A DNA stretch of 64,000 bases, taken from NCBI GenBank assembly GCA_938040995.1, contig CALHZT010000015.1:1-64000 (forward strand), given 5' to 3'. The notes beneath the pieces are model-generated. The model did not search any database and was not told where the DNA came from. It worked only from the letters and a program-made list of their open reading frames with translations. The translations under genes were made by a program, and so were the position numbers. This document shows positions 18,061-28,600 of the stretch, piece after piece (within the stretch, counting starts at the first letter, position 1; each line of letters starts with the position of its first letter). The DNA is from an uncultured Pirellulaceae bacterium (GTDB lineage Bacteria; Planctomycetota; Planctomycetia; Pirellulales; Pirellulaceae).

Positions 18061-18558
18061 TCAGGATGAACTCTTCGGCAAATCAAAGTCGAGGGGCTTT
18101 TTCGATGAGCTACTGTCAATCGTAACGCTCAAGCCGGAAGTATCGGAATCGGAATACTCCTCCGGGACGAACCACGTTTCCTTTATCCTTGCACGACTCA
18201 CCGGCGCCTTGTTTTCCATTTCGATTTCATCCTGAATTGACTTCAGGGTTTGTTCTTGCTGTCTCGCCGTCGTTTCATAGCTTTCGATGGCGACGAAGTA
18301 TTCCCCGGCAAGTAAGCCATCTCCAGGCTTGTAAGAAGTGACCGTATAGGTTCCGTCTTTACCAATACGTCCGCCGCCGGGACGCCCACCAGCTTTGGGG
18401 ACAAACCTGATCTTGCCCTTGGGAACTGGTTGACCTTCCCAGCGAACCGTCCCGCTTACCGGATAGGACCTGGGGCCTTTATTGCAGCCAGACGCAGCCG
18501 CAAGAACGAAAAACGCCAGCAGCAGCCACACTCCGATGCTAGTAGTGCTTCGAGCCAT
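18061..18558 (-). CDS. Lipoprotein, carboxypeptidase-regulatory-like beta-sandwich; start probably MARSTTS (18558), ORF open to 18603
   Basis: Lipobox LAAASGC, then SYPVSGTVRWEGQPVPKGKIRFVP; adjacent to a DUF1559 gene. Confidence 0.82.
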   Translation of the reverse strand: MARSTTSIGVWLLLAFFVLAAASGCNKGPRSYPVSGTVRWEGQPVPKGKIRFVPKAGGRPGGGRIGKDGTYTVTSYKPGDGLLAGEYFVAIESYETTARQQEQTLKSIQDEIEMENKAPVSRARIKETWFVPEEYSDSDTSGLSVTIDSSSSKKPLDFDLPKSSS

Positions 18559-18768
18559 GCTTTTCGACACTCCCAATATTCGAATTCTTTTGAGTTGCGT
18601 CATTCATCGCGACCGCCCGGTAGCCATCGAAACCCGCCTGGCACCAAATCGACGATCGAGCCAGAAAACGCTGCTGCGTTCAGGGCTTTTGACATAACAC
18701 CGCCATCATCGAAGCGAGCGGGGATTGCCAGTATACGGCCGTGGATGCTATTCTACTCGATTGGTTTT

Positions 18769-18842
18769 GCCAGCGTAGCTTCAATCGGCAGAGCACCACA
18801 TTCGTAATGTGGGGGTTGCGGGTTCGACTCCCGCCGCTGGCT
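18769..18842 (+). tRNA. tRNA-Thr (anticodon CGT)
   Basis: Acceptor GCCAGCG/CGCTGGC, anticodon arm CCACA-TTCGTAA-TGTGG, T arm GCGGG-TTCGACT-CCCGC; cloverleaf folds by hand; CCA not encoded. Confidence 0.93.
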
Positions 18843-18904
18843 CTCCTAGCAAGACAATCCCCAAATATCGGCTCCTACAGCCAAGATCAACGCCGGAGAC
18901 TTGA

Positions 18905-20230
18905 ATGTCGCAAATCATCGAAGTCAACGTCCGGGACATTATCGTCTCGAACGGATCCTTTGGTCCTCGTGAAATCAGAACGTTGTCCAATGCAATCGCT
19001 GATGACTATCGTCAATTTAAAGTCCTCAAAGACGCCGTCAACGAACTCGAAGCCAGCGAAGGCAGAACGCCAGCCAGCTCCGTGCGACTTGGTGTCGGCC
19101 TTTACTTCCTTGGCCGTTACCAGGACGCGGCTCAGGTCCTGCGAAGTGCCGATGGCGGAGCACTTGCGTATTTCTATCTGGGACGCTCCCAGTATGAGAT
19201 GCAGCAGTACGCGGATGCGGTAAACAGCTACAACTCGGCAAAGATGGGCGGGTACAACCCGGACGAATGTGCACTTGCCGTTTGCGAAGCTCAACGACGA
19301 AGTGGCGACGTTCCAACTTCGATGTCTACGCTGGACGCGCTGCAAGGTGCTGTCGAACAGACAGCGGAATATCTTTATCAGCGAGCCTGCACCGTTTCTT
19401 CATTGAATGGTGACACCGGCGAAGTCATCGCGCTACTCGAGCGAGCCGTTCAGTCAGACGATCTCCACCCTGGTGCCCTGTTTGGCCTGGCACTCGCCAA
19501 CGACCGACACGGCAACGATGAGCTGGCACTTGAGTACTACCGAAAAGCTGCCAGCCGCTTTCCGGCTCATGTTGGTTCCCTGCTCAACCTGGGAATCCTT
19601 TACGAAGACGTCGGCGAATACGAAAAAGCACAGAAGTGCTACCAGCGAATTCTCGATGTGTATCCGAACAACGAGCGAGCCCGACTATTCCTGGTAGATG
19701 CCCAGGCAGCCAGCGATCAGTTTTACGATGAAGAAGCCGCCAAGCAACGCGAGCGACTTCAGCAGGTTCTCAGCATTCCGGTTACCGATTTTGAATTGTC
19801 GGTACGCTCCCGAAACTGCCTGCAAAAGATGGGCATTTTCACGCTCGGCGACCTGGCTCGCTGCTCCGAGCAGGAACTACTCAGCAGTAAGAACTTCGGT
19901 GAAACTTCGCTCGACGAAATTCGCGACATGCTCCAATCGAAAGGCCTGTCGCTTGGCCAGTTTGCCCACGAGAAGGACGAACCGGAGCCCGAGCTGGACG
20001 TTTCCAACATGTCGCCGGACGAGCAGGCATTCCTGGAACGGCCGATCGCCGACCTCAACCTTTCGGTTCGTGCCCGCAAATGCATGGTCCGACTTGGACT
20101 CAACACGATTGGCGAACTGGTTCGTCGCACCGGTGACGACTTGCTCGAATGCAAGAACTTTGGTGTGACCAGCCTGACAGAGGTTCGTGAAAAGCTGGAT
20201 CCACTTGGATTGCGTTTGCGTGGCGATTGA
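18905..20230 (+). CDS. Tetratricopeptide repeat protein with two C-terminal RNA polymerase alpha-CTD-like (HhH) domains
   Basis: TPR region ~[15 protein letters not shown]... to [27 protein letters not shown]-terminal [42 protein letters not shown] and [42 protein letters not shown]. Confidence 0.92.
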   Translation: MSQIIEVNVRDIIVSNGSFGPREIRTLSNAIADDYRQFKVLKDAVNELEASEGRTPASSVRLGVGLYFLGRYQDAAQVLRSADGGALAYFYLGRSQYEMQQYADAVNSYNSAKMGGYNPDECALAVCEAQRRSGDVPTSMSTLDALQGAVEQTAEYLYQRACTVSSLNGDTGEVIALLERAVQSDDLHPGALFGLALANDRHGNDELALEYYRKAASRFPAHVGSLLNLGILYEDVGEYEKAQKCYQRILDVYPNNERARLFLVDAQAASDQFYDEEAAKQRERLQQVLSIPVTDFELSVRSRNCLQKMGIFTLGDLARCSEQELLSSKNFGETSLDEIRDMLQSKGLSLGQFAHEKDEPEPELDVSNMSPDEQAFLERPIADLNLSVRARKCMVRLGLNTIGELVRRTGDDLLECKNFGVTSLTEVREKLDPLGLRLRGD

Positions 20231-21380
20231 TCCGGAGCATTCCGCCAAATTGCCTGACTCAACATTCCAGCTTCACAAGACCGACGCGAGTACCGCAGCG
20301 CGTCGGGGCACGCTGAACACCGCGCACGGCGCGGTGCAGACGCCAACGTTCATGCCAGTCGGCACGCTGGGCACGGTCAAGGGGCTTGAAATAGAACAGG
20401 TCCGCGCGACCGGTGCGGAAGTCATCCTTGGCAACACGTACCACCTCGCGCTGCGTCCGGGCGAAGAGATTGTAAGGGACCTCGGCGGGCTTCACGCGTT
20501 TAGCGGATGGGACGGGCCGATTCTGACGGACAGCGGCGGCTTTCAGATCTTTAGCCTCGCAAAGATGACAAAGATCACGGAAGAAGGCGCCGTGTTCCAG
20601 TCGCATATTGATGGCCGACGACTGAACATGACGCCCGAGCGTTCGATGGAGATCCAGTCGGCTCTCGGTAGCGATATCGCCATGGTCCTCGATCATGTGA
20701 TTGCGCTTCCAAACGAACCGGCTGCTATCGAAGCTGCCAACGAACGCTCCGTTCGCTGGGCCGGTCGCAGCCGCGATGCACACGAGAAACTTTCAACAGC
20801 ATCCGGACATTCCCAGCTGCTGTTCGCGATCGTCCAGGGCGGACTCGATGAGCGAATGAGAATTCACTGTGCGGAGAAACTCGTCGAACTCGACTTTCCC
20901 GGATACGCAGTTGGCGGCCTAAGTGTCGGCGAGCCACCACCGGAAATGTATCGAGTCCTGGAATTTACCTGCCCTGCCCTGCCCGCGGATCGGCCGCGAT
21001 ATCTCATGGGCGTCGGCCGGCCGGAGGACCTGCTCGAATGCGTTCGTCGCGGCATCGACATGTTCGACTGCGTCATGCCAACGCGGAATGGGCGAAATGC
21101 GTTGGCATTCACGGACGGCGGACCGCTTCGAATGCGGAACGCCATTCATCAACGGGACGAACGACCGATCGATGAGAACTGCCCTTGCCCGGCTTGCCGT
21201 CGCAGCCGCGGGTATATCCGTCACCTGTTTATGGCCGGTGAAATGCTGGGGCCGATCCTCGTTTCGGCTCATAATCTCACCTATTACCAGCGTTTGATGG
21301 CGGGAGCCCGAAATGCCATCGAACGTGATGAATTCGACGCATACCACCAGTCGAAAGTCGCTGGCTGGCAGAAATCGTGA
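20220..21380 (+). CDS. tgt: Queuine tRNA-ribosyltransferase (tRNA-guanine transglycosylase); likely GTG start at 20220
   Basis: [21 protein letters not shown]...[11 protein letters not shown]...[17 protein letters not shown]...[17 protein letters not shown]...[12 protein letters not shown]. Confidence 0.97.
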   Translation: MAIDPEHSAKLPDSTFQLHKTDASTAARRGTLNTAHGAVQTPTFMPVGTLGTVKGLEIEQVRATGAEVILGNTYHLALRPGEEIVRDLGGLHAFSGWDGPILTDSGGFQIFSLAKMTKITEEGAVFQSHIDGRRLNMTPERSMEIQSALGSDIAMVLDHVIALPNEPAAIEAANERSVRWAGRSRDAHEKLSTASGHSQLLFAIVQGGLDERMRIHCAEKLVELDFPGYAVGGLSVGEPPPEMYRVLEFTCPALPADRPRYLMGVGRPEDLLECVRRGIDMFDCVMPTRNGRNALAFTDGGPLRMRNAIHQRDERPIDENCPCPACRRSRGYIRHLFMAGEMLGPILVSAHNLTYYQRLMAGARNAIERDEFDAYHQSKVAGWQKS

Positions 21381-21588
21381 CTTCCTGAAGCATCAAGTCG
21401 CAAGCGTGGCTCTATTGCCCGTAATTGGCCGGAACTTTATCATTGGTAGCTTCGTTTGAGGAGGTTTTCGCCTGTGTCGGGTACGATGTTCGCATCGCAA
21501 CCAGCGTCAGGTGGAGGCCGCAACGCAATCCCCAATTACCAGGCGGCGGTCTCCGACCATTGCCGTACGGAAAATCGGCATTTCATCC

Positions 21589-21942
21589 ATGTTCGCGGAC
21601 TTTGAGATAGTAATACCGACGTTGCTCGCCCAAGCCGAAGGTGGTCCCCAGGGGCTTCCGATTTGGGTGCCGTTTCTGATCGTGGGCTTGCTCTACTACT
21701 TTATGCTTTTTCGACCCGAAAAGGCCCAACGTGAAACCCATCAGGGCTTGCTCAACAACCTGAAGAAGAACGATCAGGTTGTGACGGCGGGCGGAATTCG
21801 AGGCGTGGTTGTGAACCCGCAACCAGGCGAAAGCGAAGTCGTCCTTCGTATTGATGAAGGTTCCAATACAAGAATACACATTCAACGAAGTTCCATCAGT
21901 CGCGTGATTACAGCAGAAGACAAAGCTACCGCTGACGCCTAG
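21589..21942 (+). CDS. yajC: Preprotein translocase subunit YajC
   Basis: VPFLIVGLLYYFMLFRPEKAQRETHQGLLNNLKKNDQVVTAGGIRGVV; immediately upstream of secDF. Confidence 0.93.
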   Translation: MFADFEIVIPTLLAQAEGGPQGLPIWVPFLIVGLLYYFMLFRPEKAQRETHQGLLNNLKKNDQVVTAGGIRGVVVNPQPGESEVVLRIDEGSNTRIHIQRSSISRVITAEDKATADA

Positions 21943-22025
21943 TGTCGCAATATTCAAATATTCGCACCGGGTAGTGCTGCACACGCACAAACGGGGAACT
22001 CAATTTAGCCACTGGCAATCGCATT

Positions 22026-25000
22026 ATGACTCCATCAACAGTTCAGACCCTTATTATTCTCGGCTCCCTGTTTGGCGGCTTTTTGATTGGCCCATTCATT
22101 GGACGGGCCCTCAAGATGCCCGAGCACGGATGGAAGCTGGGTGTCATCCTCGCAACCATTGGACTGGGCGTGAGCCTTGTCTCGCTGCGACCTGTGAAGC
22201 AGGGTATCGACCTGCGTGGCGGTGTGATCCTGATCTACGAGGTTGATACCGAAAAGACCAAGGAAGTCGCGATCGCCAATGCGGAAGGTGAGGAGATCGC
22301 AGAGGAAGAGCAAGAGGTCAACATGCAAGACCTGATTTCGGCTCTTTCACGTCGTATCAATCCAGGTGGTGTTCGCGAAGTCGTCATTCGCGCGTACGGT
22401 GATCGACAAGTCGAAATCATCATTCCGGATGTTTCCGATTCGGAGATCGAAGTCATCAAGGAATCGATCGTGAATGCGGGCTTCCTCAAGTTTCGCATTG
22501 TGGCTGATCGTTCGCGGAACCCGTACAAATGGGAACTGGCCGAAGCCGCGTTGAGTTCCGAAGACAAAGAAGTCCGAACGTCACAGTTTGTGAAGAACGA
22601 AGCCGGCGACACGATCGGTGAATGGGTCCTGCTCGGCCGTGAAGACCGCGAAGATTCCGATGTCGCGGATGATGAACTGACTCCATTGCGTTTCGCTCCA
22701 CAGGTTGTCGCGAGAATGCTGACCAGGGAGCTGCTGCCGGGCCAAATCGAAGCATTCACGCTCATCGATCCCGACTTTAACGTCGAAGGTCGACACCTGC
22801 GAAATGTTCGCCAGGATATTGACCAGACCATGCGACCAAGCGTCGGTTTCAACATGAGCGGCGAAGGCGCAATCCTGATGGGAGGCCTGACAAGTACGAA
22901 CCTTCCGGATCAGTCTGGCGTCAAAGCCCCGCTCGGTATCGTCATGGACGGGAAGATGCTTTCCGCTCCCGTCATCAATAGCCAAATTTCAAACAGCGGC
23001 GTCATCGAAGGAAACTTCACCGAACCGGAAGTTGACTTCCTCGTTCGTGTGTTGCGAGCCGGTAAGTTGCCTGCTGTGCTCAAGAAAGTGCCAATCAGTG
23101 AGAACCAGATCGATCCGCTGCTGGGTGCTGACACGATCAAGAAGGGCAAGTGGGCAATCGGGGCTTCGCTTCTCGCCGTCCTGATCTTCATGCTCATCTA
23201 TTACATGTTCGCAGGCTTCGTGGCATGCCTCGCACTGATCCTGAACCTCGTTCTGATTGTTGCCCTGATGATTCTCATCAAAGGCGCGTTTACGCTACCG
23301 GGACTTGCCGGTCTCGTGCTGACGGTCGGTATGTCGGTCGATGCGAACGTACTGATCTTTGAACGCATCCGCGAGGAATTGAAACGCGGCGCCGGACTTC
23401 GCATGGCCATCCGAAACGGATTTGGTCGTGCAACCTCGACGGTTGTCGATGCAAACCTGACGACTCTGATTGCGGCGATCGTTCTTTATGTGGTCGGTAC
23501 CGAAGTCATCAAGGGATTTGCTATTACGCTGATTCTCGGAATCCTGGTCAGTCTCTATACCGCCATCTTCTGTTCGCGAGTCGTGTTTGATATCGCCGAA
23601 CGAAAGAAGTGGATCACCAAGCTTGGCATGATGCAGGCACTTGGCGAAACGAAATTCGATTTCCTGGGCAAGCGTGGTCTCGCAGCCGCACTTTCCATCG
23701 CAGCAATCGTGCTCGGCCTTTCAGCCGTAGCCATTCGAGGCAGCAAGTTGCTGGATATTGACTTTACGGGCGGCACGTCGGTCCAGATTGCCCTGAATGA
23801 GGGAATCCCCATCGAGGAGATGCGCGAGAAACTGACCGAAGCCGGTATTCCGGACTTCGCGCTCGCCCAGCTCCGACCTGAGAACTTCGCCCCCGATACG
23901 GTCTACAAAATCGACTCGTCGATCGTCGACGAAGACAAACTGAGAAAGTCGATTGAGGAGATGCTCAAATCCTCAAGCGGCGAAAACATGATGAAAACGC
24001 ATGAGATGGAGTTTACGGCTCCGACGAGTATCAACTCGACCAGCCAGACTCCGGCAGTGCGCAGCAAGAGCAACAAGCATTCCCTCGACGGCATGATGTT
24101 GGCTTATGGCGGCCAATCTCAAGAGCTTCCGATTCTGTTGGCTCAGGCCGAAACAGCACAGGAGGCTGTCGGCGAAGCTGCCGAAGGCGTTTTGGAACAG
24201 GAACCAGTCGCGACTGAAGAAACGGGCGCGTCCGAAGAAACAGCCGAAACAGAAACGGCCGAAACAGAAAGTTCGACGGAGACACCGGGCGAAGTCACCG
24301 ATTCTGCATCGTTTCCGGCGGCTCCGGAAACCGACAGCAAACCGATGGGGCTTGAGTTCCTGTCACAGTCGTCGGTGAAGTTTGATGAAAAAATGAGTAA
24401 GTCGGCTGTCCAAAAACTGATTTCGGCAGCCGCCACGAAACTCAACATCACGAATCCTCGCGTCATACTCGCGAACGAAGAATGGAACGAAATTTCCGAT
24501 GTTGGTTTCACCGACTGGGACATCCAGTTCACTTCTACGCCCGAAGAGACGGCAAAAATTCTTGCAAAAGTGGAAGAAGGTTTCGACGGCTCCACCGCCT
24601 GGCTTTCCTCCAACAAATTTGGAAGTAAAGTCGCCGGTGACATGAAGACATCGGCTTTGACCGCGATCTTCGTAGCACTGGCAGGCATCGTTGGTTATAT
24701 CTGGCTGAGGTTTCAAAACCTCGGCTTTGGCCTCGCAGCCGTCGTGGCGTTGCTTCACGACGTGGCAATCACTCTCGGTGCGGTGGCGGCCAGCTTCTGG
24801 CTTGCCAAGACATTCGGATTTTTGATGATCGAAGAATTCAAAATCAGTTTGCCGATTGTGGCCGCGTTCCTGACGATCATCGGTTACTCGCTGAATGATA
24901 CGATCGTTGTGTTCGACCGAATTCGCGAGGTCAAAGGGAAGAGCCCGCACATCACGAAGGACATGATCAACAAGAGTATCAACCAGACCCTCAGCCGAAC

Positions 25001-25229
25001 GTTGCTGACTTCGGTCACCACACTGATCGTGGTCGCGATTCTCTACGCATTCGGTGGGCAGGGAATCCACGGATTCGCCTTTGCATTGTTGATTGGTGTT
25101 CTCGTCGGTACCTACAGCTCGATCTTTGTCGCGAGCCCGGCTTTGCTATGGCTGACGGGCGAAAAGGCACAAAAAAAAACTAAAAAGCAGCTGGCCAAAG
25201 AAGCCCGCGAAAAGGCGTCTGTTTCCTGA
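22026..25229 (+). CDS. secDF: SecD-SecF fusion protein (protein translocase subunit SecDF)
   Basis: SecD: VKQGIDLRGGVILIYEV, GLAGLVLTVGMSVDANVLIFERIREE; SecF: DIDFTGGTSVQI, TIIGYSLNDTIVVFDRIREV. Confidence 0.96.
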   Translation: MTPSTVQTLIILGSLFGGFLIGPFIGRALKMPEHGWKLGVILATIGLGVSLVSLRPVKQGIDLRGGVILIYEVDTEKTKEVAIANAEGEEIAEEEQEVNMQDLISALSRRINPGGVREVVIRAYGDRQVEIIIPDVSDSEIEVIKESIVNAGFLKFRIVADRSRNPYKWELAEAALSSEDKEVRTSQFVKNEAGDTIGEWVLLGREDREDSDVADDELTPLRFAPQVVARMLTRELLPGQIEAFTLIDPDFNVEGRHLRNVRQDIDQTMRPSVGFNMSGEGAILMGGLTSTNLPDQSGVKAPLGIVMDGKMLSAPVINSQISNSGVIEGNFTEPEVDFLVRVLRAGKLPAVLKKVPISENQIDPLLGADTIKKGKWAIGASLLAVLIFMLIYYMFAGFVACLALILNLVLIVALMILIKGAFTLPGLAGLVLTVGMSVDANVLIFERIREELKRGAGLRMAIRNGFGRATSTVVDANLTTLIAAIVLYVVGTEVIKGFAITLILGILVSLYTAIFCSRVVFDIAERKKWITKLGMMQALGETKFDFLGKRGLAAALSIAAIVLGLSAVAIRGSKLLDIDFTGGTSVQIALNEGIPIEEMREKLTEAGIPDFALAQLRPENFAPDTVYKIDSSIVDEDKLRKSIEEMLKSSSGENMMKTHEMEFTAPTSINSTSQTPAVRSKSNKHSLDGMMLAYGGQSQELPILLAQAETAQEAVGEAAEGVLEQEPVATEETGASEETAETETAETESSTETPGEVTDSASFPAAPETDSKPMGLEFLSQSSVKFDEKMSKSAVQKLISAAATKLNITNPRVILANEEWNEISDVGFTDWDIQFTSTPEETAKILAKVEEGFDGSTAWLSSNKFGSKVAGDMKTSALTAIFVALAGIVGYIWLRFQNLGFGLAAVVALLHDVAITLGAVAASFWLAKTFGFLMIEEFKISLPIVAAFLTIIGYSLNDTIVVFDRIREVKGKSPHITKDMINKSINQTLSRTLLTSVTTLIVVAILYAFGGQGIHGFAFALLIGVLVGTYSSIFVASPALLWLTGEKAQKKTKKQLAKEAREKASVS

Positions 25230-25692
25230 TTGCGCGACGGCAATTTGCAGGATGAGCGAGATCCATCAGCCGCCGAAACGCGGCTTTGACGTTCAATCGT
25301 TGACGAACGTCGTACGTCCCTCTCGTGCCGGAGCGGAAGCAAGGTTGGCATCGCAATCCGATTGGATTGCGATCGCATCAACGGCACCTGGAATTTACCC
25401 AACCCGCGAAATCAGCGCCGCCCACCCTTCTTACCACGTGAATTCCAATTTCTTTGCCCGCATTTCGCCGGCCAAGACGTGAAAGTGCTGCCTTTCAGGC
25501 ACAAAGAAGGCTAACCCCTCTGTTGAGCAAAACGTCGCAATAGTTGATGCAATCAGCGCCTGCGCGACGACTGTAACGAATGTATGGAATTTTCTGGATC
25601 TTCGCAGTCTACGGATTGTCCGAATTCTCCGGTCAGCAGCATTCTCGCTGGCACAGTTGATTTAGCGTCAGTCATCATTTTCAGGATGTGTT

Positions 25693-28600
25693 ATGGCAAA
25701 GAAAAAACGAGTTGGCTCGAAAAAGAGGCGCCGCAACACGAACAGAAAAAGCGGCGCGAAGACAAAGCTGCACATAGAAAACCTGGATCCACGCGTCATG
25801 CTTGACGCTTCCGGGCTTCTTTCGGAGGCAGCCGAATTCGCATCGGACGGATCCGTCGATCCTCCGGTTGACCTCACGCAAATCAGTCAATTTCAGGCGT
25901 CGACAGACCAGCTCGGTCGTCACTTCACTACCAACTCAGCAGCCCGACATGAACTGGTTTTCATTGACGCGGGCGTCGAGGGCCAGGACGAGCTGCTCGC
26001 TGACCTTCAGACTTCACGTCCGGGCGTGCTGCGCGAAGTCGTGCAGATCAATGCGAACAGTGATGGTTTACAACAAATTGCCGATGCTCTGGACGGTCGT
26101 ACAGGTATCGACGCAATTCACATTGTTTCCCATGGTGAAAGTGCCCAGCTGAATCTGGGTGACGCCGAGATTACCGGCGACGAACTCTCCACCGATTACG
26201 CCTCGCAGTTGGCCGCAATTGGTCAGTCGCTGGACGCTGACGCAGACATTCTGATTTACGGTTGCGATCTTGCCAGTGGCGAATCGGGTGTCGACTTCGC
26301 AAAAACACTCAGCGAATTGACCGGTGCAGATGTTGCCGCGTCGAATGATGTGACCGGTGCCGAATCTCTCGGTGGTGACTGGAGTTTTGAAGTCAACGTC
26401 GGCAAGATCGAAACGAAAATCGCCTTCAGCCCACGTTTGCAGCAGACTTATACTCACACGCTCGACTTGCTGGGATTCAGCGCGGTTATTGGTGCGGATG
26501 GCTCAGCCGTTTTTGATGGAAACGATAGCCCGGGGAATGACAGTGGACCGAACAACGGGATTGTACGTTCACACGACCTCGTTACCTTCAATGTAAACTT
26601 TTCGACGGACTCTGGTGGTGCCACCAACCCCACCGCCAAGGCAACATTGCCCCCCGGTCTGGTCTGGGATTCGGTACCCGGATCCGCGCTCGGCCCCAAC
26701 ACGGGAATCTTCGACTCGGTGACGGGGCTACCAGGTGGTGACATGCGAACCATCGTGGCTCATTTTCCCGACATCGGCGGGGCGCTATCAACGAGCATCC
26801 CATTTGAGGCCCGCGCACTGGGGGTACAGAATGGCACCCTTGTTGATGGTATCCAATTCGAAATGTGCGCTGATGAAGCAGCGACTCCGCTGGTATCGGA
26901 CGCGTTAGAGGTGACGATTTCGTCCGCGCCATTTATGGATATCAGACTGGATGCGCCCATTTTTCGCGGTATTCATAACAACCCCGTGACGGGCAAAGAC
27001 GGTGCAGTCTACTCGTACTCCCTCGGCATCCTTGGGCAACACCCAACGCGCACGGGGTCCAGCGGCTTCTTCGGATCTGCACCGATCGAAGATCCGTTCA
27101 CCTTCGACGTCGACCTTTCTGCGGTAAGCACAGGCTCCGAATTGTTCACGTGGGGACCGTCCATTGGCGTCACCCAGTCTGATGACGGAATTACACGCAA
27201 CTATGAGCGCGTCAACGGAGGCGCGACAACATCCTGGTCACGATCAAATCGGCCAGCCGGCCAGACGGATGAGCACACGACTGTTGTCTGGAGTGCAGAG
27301 CGTTCCACCCCAGACAGTGGAGACGCGGCGCCAGGCGCAGGAACACCAGGCGGAGCCTATCCAATCACGGTGACTGGAGCGGATACCGATGGCCCTTTGC
27401 CAACCAACTGGGCCGCTGGCGGTGTGATTCCGGCCGACGAAGCGTGGTTTGGTTCCTACCAGGTCCACGTCTGGATACCGCTTTGCGACATTGAACCAGG
27501 TGCCGACGGAATTGTTGGCACCGAGGACGATGGAGCCCTGCAGGTCGCGCCGCAAGTCACCAATTTTGACCCCGATGATTTCTGGAATGACCAGAACAAC
27601 TACGGCGCTGGTGTCGAAGATCCTGACAACAACGACCACACGCACACGATTGTCTCCAATCGCATCGGCGGACCTACCAAGCGCCTGTTTCGGTACGGGG
27701 TATGGGCACCGGTGGAAACGAGTACGCAGTTTCATTCCGGAGACGGTGTAACTTCGGTAGGTCATCAGTATGACGCGAGCGTTGCCTCGGGACAGAATCA
27801 GGGCGTGGTTGCCCAGCCTGGCCTCATTTGGGGTGACAAATTCGACAACACCTCCACCAAGATTGTGCCCATCTCCGACTTTCCTGCCGGATCCGGGACG
27901 AACCAGTCCAACCATATGTGGTCGCGTTTACGTGTGTTGGGTGGACCGAATTCTGGTGGATACCTCCAATACGGAACCGAATACGTTATCGAATTTGGAA
28001 CAGGCGGTGTCGCTGGTGATCCTGCCGGATGGACCGACTGGAATTCGATGGGCGACGCAACACTCGAGGATGGAGAAACCTCGACAGTATGGTCACTGGA
28101 TCCCACCGATCCCACGCTTGGAGGTACACCGGATCCCGTCACGGGTGTCAGTGACGCGATCACCAAATGGCGCGTCAGGTTGCTTAGAGACATAGAACCT
28201 GGTGAAACGATCCACGCGTTTGTCTCGATGGAGACGACCGGCCACTCAACACTTGATCTCGCGGCGGATCCAACGGGAGACACCATTGGAAACATGCTGG
28301 CCTTTACGGCTGATTTCCTTCAGGCGAACGCTGATCCCGATGACGACTGGCGGACGTCCGAGTACGACCCAATTGATAACGGCTGGTTCGACGGAGAGGG
28401 TTCTGCCACAGATATTTTTCGGGGAGATCGGCTGCGGATCGTCGAAGCTCAAGCCCGACTCGACAAACAAGTCGTGGACAACGGCACGGGCTCCAACATC
28501 CTCGGCGGAAATACCGCGACTTTTCTGATCGAAGGTTCGATCACCATTCCCGGACCGGACAGCGGCGATCCCGCTGAAGACGTCTACGTCACCGATATCC

